A DNA stretch of 64,000 bases from Artemia franciscana (lineage: Eukaryota > Arthropoda > Branchiopoda > Anostraca > Artemiidae). The DNA is taken from contig NC_088868.1 of the NCBI RefSeq assembly GCF_032884065.1, positions 38,618,867 through 38,682,866 on the forward strand, given 5' to 3'. Of this stretch, positions 58,181 through 64,000 are shown in pieces. A model generated the notes under the pieces. That model was not told the origin of the DNA and made no database searches. It saw only the letters and a program-made list of their open reading frames with translations. The number at the start of each line of letters is the position of its first letter. The stretch's first letter is position 1. The position numbers were made by a program, and so were the translations under genes.

Positions 58181-60500
58181 TTCTGCGTGTAATTCCCTCG
58201 ATTTATTCCTTTGGTTATTTTTTCTTCAATTTTTTTTTTCACGAATGATGATACTGAGCCAGTTGTCGTCAAATTTAGGAATTAGTTTAATTCGAACCAA
58301 AAACACCAGGTGCAGTCCTCTTTTCGTCCTCGAGGTGTATTTCGGCAAACCCTGTCCCATTTCAAAATTTTAAAGTGGCCATTTGAAAAAAAAAACACTA
58401 TGTAAAAAAATTTTCCATATCCAGTGGAGTCTCCCAAGGCAAGAGTCCAAAACAATGAAGAATTGCCAATTCACCTATAGCCATTCTGGGTTTTGAAATG
58501 GTCGTGATTTCAAACTCTAAGACTTAATATGTCATTTTTGTGAACGTTTAGAATATACTCTTTCTAGGACAGATGTTGAACACATAAAGCAAAAGCGAGT
58601 ATTAGACTAAATCACCCTTGAAGATGGATAATAAATTTAAAAATTGGAGGCTAGTGGATTTTTTTTCCCTTTGTAAATTTCCTATCGTTTGTCTTATGTG
58701 TTCGATTTCTTAGCGAAGCTTTTCTTACAGAAGTAACTACTAAACTTGAAACTTAAAACAAGTAAATATTATTGGCTTGTTCCAGAGATAAGCAAGATAC
58801 GTGTGTCTAAAAAACTATCTGCAGAGACCAATTCGTCATATTTCTGCAGAATTGCAAAATCTTGCGCTTAACTGAAAACACAAAATGGCATGAAAAATCA
58901 GAATGTTCTCTTAGGAGTAGAGAAGTCCACAAGTAGCCTGCAGTAACAACATTAAAAATTTCTTCAAAAATCTTTTACTGGCCGTGATATAATAAATTTG
59001 AGCTTACAGTTACGATTTTCTAAGAAACTGCTTAATTATCGAAACGCAGTTTCGGTAAGAATATATGCATCAACATTAATTACTGTCTCTGCTGATTTTA
59101 ATTACGCAAAAAACGTTAATCTTAATCTTTTTTTTTACTCTAACGCTGCTCGGACGCTAGATTTTTCATTAGGGGGTGGGATCTTCTTAAAAAATTACAA
59201 AACATAATTCAAAACATGTGAAAACCCAAAAGATACTATCTATAAAAACATGATTTTTTTCATTTTTCCTGGCTGAGGTGTCATATGAACTTTATTCCCT
59301 TCGGGTGGTTATATCAAAACAGCGGTTATATATTTTCAAAATAAGCCTGATTTGAAAAGAAATTCTGGAACTAGTACCCTCATTTAGGAAAAAAAGTGGT
59401 CACGCCAGATTAAAACGCCATCTATGTAGAGTTTTAGCTAGCGAGAGCTAGTGGCGTGCAGTATAGCACTCGTTCTTTCGAGAACTGAACTGTCCCTATA
59501 GATGTTTTTTGTCAAATAAAACTAACAGTTATCAATTATCACATGGTTACACAACAGCCATTAGTACTGAGGCCAGAAAATCTTTTTATCGGGTAGGGGT
59601 GCCAAAGGCCTCGAAAAAGCGTTTTAGGAGTGCATTTTCGACCTTTCGGAGAGAAGGGCTTTGGATAAATTAGTTTAGCACTCTGATGTTTTATATTTGT
59701 GTTTTAGCCTCTTTGCATTTCAAAGAATTTATGCATGGATGAATGTAGAATCAGTTGGTTGCTGAGGGGGTAAAAAGTTCCCCTCTTAAGGCAGAAAAGA
59801 TACTTTCTTTAGAAAAAAAAATATCCATGTAACTCAAAAGAAAATACACTAAAACAGCCCTTTTCCTAGAAGAACCGCCTGAGACAAGATAGGCTCTATT
59901 GTCAAGAGGGAAGGGGGTAGTGGAGGCGGTGGCCCCTTTCACTTTTGGAAAACATTGGATGTTATATTACAAGCGAGCATAAATTACGTAAAAACAATTT
60001 TTTTATTCAAATAAAAAAAATATAGCAACATTATAATTAAAAGCGAACACAAAGTATCCTGTATATGAGGGTAACTGCATCAACCCCTTCTCTTTTCTTT
60101 ATACAAAAGTTTGAGTTTCTTTCCGAATACCCTCCCCCCCTTAAAAAAACGGTCTTAAACAAAAAGAATGGGAGGCGAATTAAAAATACTTTTCATACTG
60201 TACAAAAACTGAAAGGGCTTACTGATACCCACTTTTTTAAACTCTACAATTTTTACTTCAAAATTTGAAAGACAATTGTTAAATAAATTAGGTAAATAAA
60301 ATTGAAAGTAGGTAAGTAAAACACGCGAAATTACACAGTGGCTATACTTATTTTATCAAAAAATGAGTTCTTCAACAGCATTGGACAGATTTCAGATTGA
60401 AAAGTGGGGGAGGGGCCAAACTCATTTTAAGGATAATATTCGTTTTTTTTCTGTTTTAATGTAGCTCTTAGCTCTCTATTCAGATTAAAAAAAAGTTCAT
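58181..60500. other. No recognisable gene
   Basis: AT-rich. I searched the minus strand for exons 1 and 2 of gene 2 (Thr-rich tail, or an exon ending AKTIF-like) and found none. Frames at 58998-59207 and 59751-59942 show no family features. Confidence 0.5.
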
Positions 60501-60892
<392 letters not shown>

Positions 60893-62504
60893 CCAGGGTG
60901 AACTTTATTGAGCCAATAAAGTTAGAAGACTAACAATTAGAAAATTAAAAAGAATATTATAAAATTAGAAGACGAGAGTTACTTACGGGTTATTGCAACT
61001 ACACCCAAGAAATGAAGTTAGGTTAAATCCTAACAAAATATACAAAATATGATGAAAATATAATACTTTAGAAACAAAATTATGGAAACTACAACAGAGA
61101 ATTGTGAAAAGCATTTAAAAAGAAATGAAATTATTTATTACCTTTCTTAAGTCACAATCGTAAATTAAGCTCAAGAATTTAAGGGTTCTTTTTTTAGAAA
61201 CTTTAGACTTTGACTTAAAAATCATGGTAGAGGTAAAAAAAAACCAGTGATTTTCGCTCAAAAAGACTGCAAGTCAAAGAAATTGTACGCGCACTGCTGC
61301 CAAAGCTTGCGCATCACCTCTGATGCATAAAAGAGTGAATTTCAAATGAAAAGTGTGCAAGTGAGCTACCCTGTTCCTCGGGTTAATCACACTTGTCACG
61401 AAGTTGCCAACTGCTGAGGTTCAAAGTAAATGAAAAGTAACAATCAAAAAGAGTGATTTTCTCACTTCCGCCCACCCTCTGAGGTAAATAAGAGTGCATT
61501 TCACATGAAAATTTTGCAAGTTGGCAACCCTGGACTGGACTTGAATCCCAAAAACCAGAGATCAGGAAAGCATCCTTGAATAACCGCTCAGGCGTGTTCT
61601 AAAACTGCCAAGAAAAAATTAATTACTACGAAAAACTAGTCGACAGAACCTGATTTTGTTTGCTAAAATTGGTAATGTTGCGTCATGAAAGGAAAAGACG
61701 GGAAGCCTTTTATGGATTGGCAGCTTACGATGAAGATCATTGATTTTAAAGTGTTGTACCACCACTGATTTCTGAAGTCTGTAGCAAGAGAAAAATATTT
61801 ATGAACTAAATTTGCTAAGGAAGGTGAGACAAAAAGAAGAGAAGGAAGAACAACTCTTAAGCCTAGCGTATATTCGTGCTCCCATAAAGATTAAATATTC
61901 ATTTAGTTTATTCTTGTCTTGTTCAAGGGAATGTCCACACTCTTCCACCTTGAATACATCTAAAAGCGCCACAGGGCACAGTCTTGACCATACGTAGCTG
62001 ATTATGCCATATCGTGACTTCTTGTGCTGCGCGTGGCATGTGTTGCTTTGTTTGCCCATTTTCTGTGAACAACCCACCGATATACTCTTATTTTAATTTT
62101 ATTATTCTTGCATAGCCTTACTTTATTCTAGCTTTACAAATACAGTAGTTATTACTTTCTTTTTATTTTTTATCAAGGTCTTTGTCACTTAAAAAAAAGA
62201 AAGAAAAAGTGTAGAAACCATTCCATTTATATGACCCATTCCAAAAAAATGTACTTCCCCTCGAAAATACCTGCCATGTTCATTCATTTTCGCTTAAAAC
62301 AGGTTCCTCAAAAACCCAATTTTAATTTTGCCAGGAAATTAAAAATTAAGAAACTTGCAAAAACAAGTTTTGACTTTAAACTATTTATTGCTTTTTATTG
62401 GCTTAAAATTTCATAAATAATTGCCAATCAGAGTTTGTGTTATTTTTATTGGCTAAGAAATTGACACACAAATAATAAATAAATAGAACTACAAATAAAA
62501 CAGT
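60893..62504. other. No confident gene
   Basis: Contains a GCAAGTTGGCAACCCTGG phrase (61516) like the right end of the element at 9980-10469. A 92-codon minus frame (62077-61799) is Cys/Ser-rich and has no recognisable domain. Confidence 0.4.
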
Positions 62505-64000
62505 TCGTGGTAACAAACTGTAGTAAGGAGCGACCCGGCTCAATAGTAAACGAAACTCTAAAAAACAGAATTTTGATGCTAAAAGATACATCAAAAGAAT
62601 TGGATTTTCATGCTGGTTCTAAATATATAAGTATCATCAAATTTAGTCTTGGTCATCAAAAGTTGTGAGCCTGAGAAAATTTGCCTTATTTTGGAAAATA
62701 GGGGGAAACACCCCCTAAAAGTCATAGAATCTTAACGAAAATCACATCGCATTCGGCGTATCAAAGAACTCTGTACCAAAAATTTCAAGCTCTTATCTAC
62801 AAAAATGTGGAATTCCGTATTTTTTGCCAGAAGACAAATCACGGGTGCGTGTTTATTTGTTTGTTTTTTGTTGTTTTTGTTTTTTCCCAGGGGTCATCGT
62901 ATCGACTCAGTGGTCCTAGAATGTCGCAAGAGGGCTCATTCTAACGGAAATTAAAAGTTCTAGTGCCCTTTTTAAGTGACCAAAAAAATTGGAGGGCACC
63001 TAGGCCCCCTCCCACGCTCTTTTTTCTCCCAAAGTCAACGAATCAAAATTTTGAGATAGCCATTTTGTTCCGCATAGTCGAAAATCATAATAACTATGTC
63101 TTTGGGAATGACTTACTCCCCCACAATCCCTGAGGGAGGGGCTGTGTAAGTTACAAACTTTGACCAGTGTTTACATACAGTAATGGTTATTGGGAAATGT
63201 GCAGACGTTTTCAGGGGGATTTTTTTGGTTTGGGGGTGGGGTTGAGGGAGGGGGCTATGTGGGAGGATCTTTCCATGGAGGAATATGTCATGGGGGAAGA
63301 AAAATTCAATGAAAAGGGCGCAGGATTCTCTAGCATTACTATAAAAAACAATGAAAAAATAGACATGAAAACATTTTTTCAATTGAAAGTAAGGAGTAGC
63401 ATTGAAACTTGAAACGAACAGAGATTATTACGCATATGAGGGGTTCTAAAAATACTTTAACATAAAGAGCGAGGTATTTAGGAGGAGATAAATACCTCGC
63501 TCTTTATGCTAAAGTATTTTTAGTAATTTCAACTATTTATTCTACGGCCTTTCAGATTCAGGGGTCATTCTTAAAGAATTGGGACAAAACTTACGATTTA
63601 GTGTAAAGAGCGAGGTATTAATGAGGGTACAAACCCCCTCGAATACATAATAAAAATATAAGAATATAAAAGTTTGTTACGTAAGTTAATTCTTAAGTTA
63701 CGTATATTTTTTACTAATAAAAACGTTCGCTAAAAATTAAAAGTTCTAGTTGCCTTTTTAAGCAACCGAAAAATTGGAGGGCAACTACCTTCCTCACCCC
63801 TTATTTCTCAAAATTGTCTGATAAAAACTAAGAAAAAGCCATTTTGCCAAAAAAAGAATTAATATACAAATTTCATTTTAATAATGTATGTGCGGAGAGC
63901 CAAAATCAAAAATGCATTAATTCAATAACGTTCGGAAATTAAATAAAAAAAACAGTTTTTTTAACTGAAAGTAAGGAGCGACATTAAAACTTAAAACGAA
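62505..64000 (+). repeat. R1 dispersed repeat, longest copy, runs off the window
   Basis: Starts with GTGGTAACAAACTGTAGTAAGGAGCGACCCGGCTCAATAG and follows the R1 landmark order. Past the GAGGTATT hairpin it continues into a second GAGCGAGGTATTAATGAGG block and further R1-like sequence (AAAAGTTCTAGTTGCC, GGAGGGCAACTACC), ending with ACTGAAAGTAAGGAGCGACATTAAAAC at the window edge. No long coding frame. Confidence 0.8.
63446..63523. repeat. 35-bp hairpin inside R1
   Basis: The arm at 63446-63480 (starting CTAAAAATACTTTAACATAA) and the arm at 63489-63523 are complementary at 34 of 35 positions, separated by the loop GGAGGAGA. Confidence 0.92.

Noticed and set aside
60960-61030. Exon on the minus strand ending at a gtaagtaact donor (60986)
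   Set aside because: The donor is good but the frames before it are short or stopped, and none resembles MARVEL exons 1 or 2.

Overview
This is an AT-rich, repeat-dominated piece of an animal nuclear genome. Introns with GT-AG borders, tRNA-derived SINEs, non-LTR retrotransposons, mariner and hAT-like DNA elements, long (TA)n, (GA)n and (TC)n tracts and the lack of dense ORFs all point to a large invertebrate genome. The R1 repeat family (example 62505-64000) and the N-terminus of the one complete gene suggest an arthropod, and I think of a brine shrimp (Artemia)-like crustacean; that is recognition from memory, not a search result. Most long open frames are repeats or non-coding.

Genes. Two tandem genes of the same family can be assembled from exons on the minus strand. 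Gene 1 (41502 down to 20792) is complete: four coding exons, all phase 0, with clean GT-AG introns of 12.4, 1.4 and 6.4 kb, giving a 171-residue four-helix MARVEL-domain membrane protein. Gene 2 (57752 down to 54638) shows only its last two exons, with the same 40-residue penultimate exon, the same intron phase and a related sequence. Its first two exons must lie beyond position 64000 or be unrecognisable. Both stop codons are followed by AATAAA about 90-100 nt downstream. No other confident cellular gene is visible; a 93-nt exon-like segment (6230-6322) and a 119-codon open frame without ATG (14344-14703, minus) are left as unassigned.

Layout. 0.7-4.4 kb: a decayed, chimeric non-LTR retrotransposon (LINE A). 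4.4-12 kb: microsatellites, one R1 repeat and a CAGGGTT-ended MITE-like element. 12.1 kb: a short sequence resembling a hammerhead-ribozyme core of the Penelope-element type. 13-16 kb: LINE A 3' ends in both orientations and a second LINE type (LINE B) interrupted by a SINE. 16.3-17.9 kb: a 385-bp hAT-like MITE and a mariner relic split by an R1 copy. 18.7-41.5 kb: gene 1, its introns filled with tandem arrays (489-, about 145- and about 145-bp units), a dimeric SINE, LINE pieces and a LINE A copy twice interrupted by R1. 41.5-54.6 kb: (TA)n tracts flanking a SINE, foldback elements, minisatellites and tandem duplications. 54.6-57.8 kb: the 3' part of gene 2 with a G-rich satellite-like repeat in its intron. 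57.8-64 kb: a LINE A 3' end, long TA/TC tracts and a near-complete R1 unit with a 35-bp hairpin.

All boundaries of decayed repeats are estimates by eye; splice-site and codon positions of the MARVEL genes were counted base by base.
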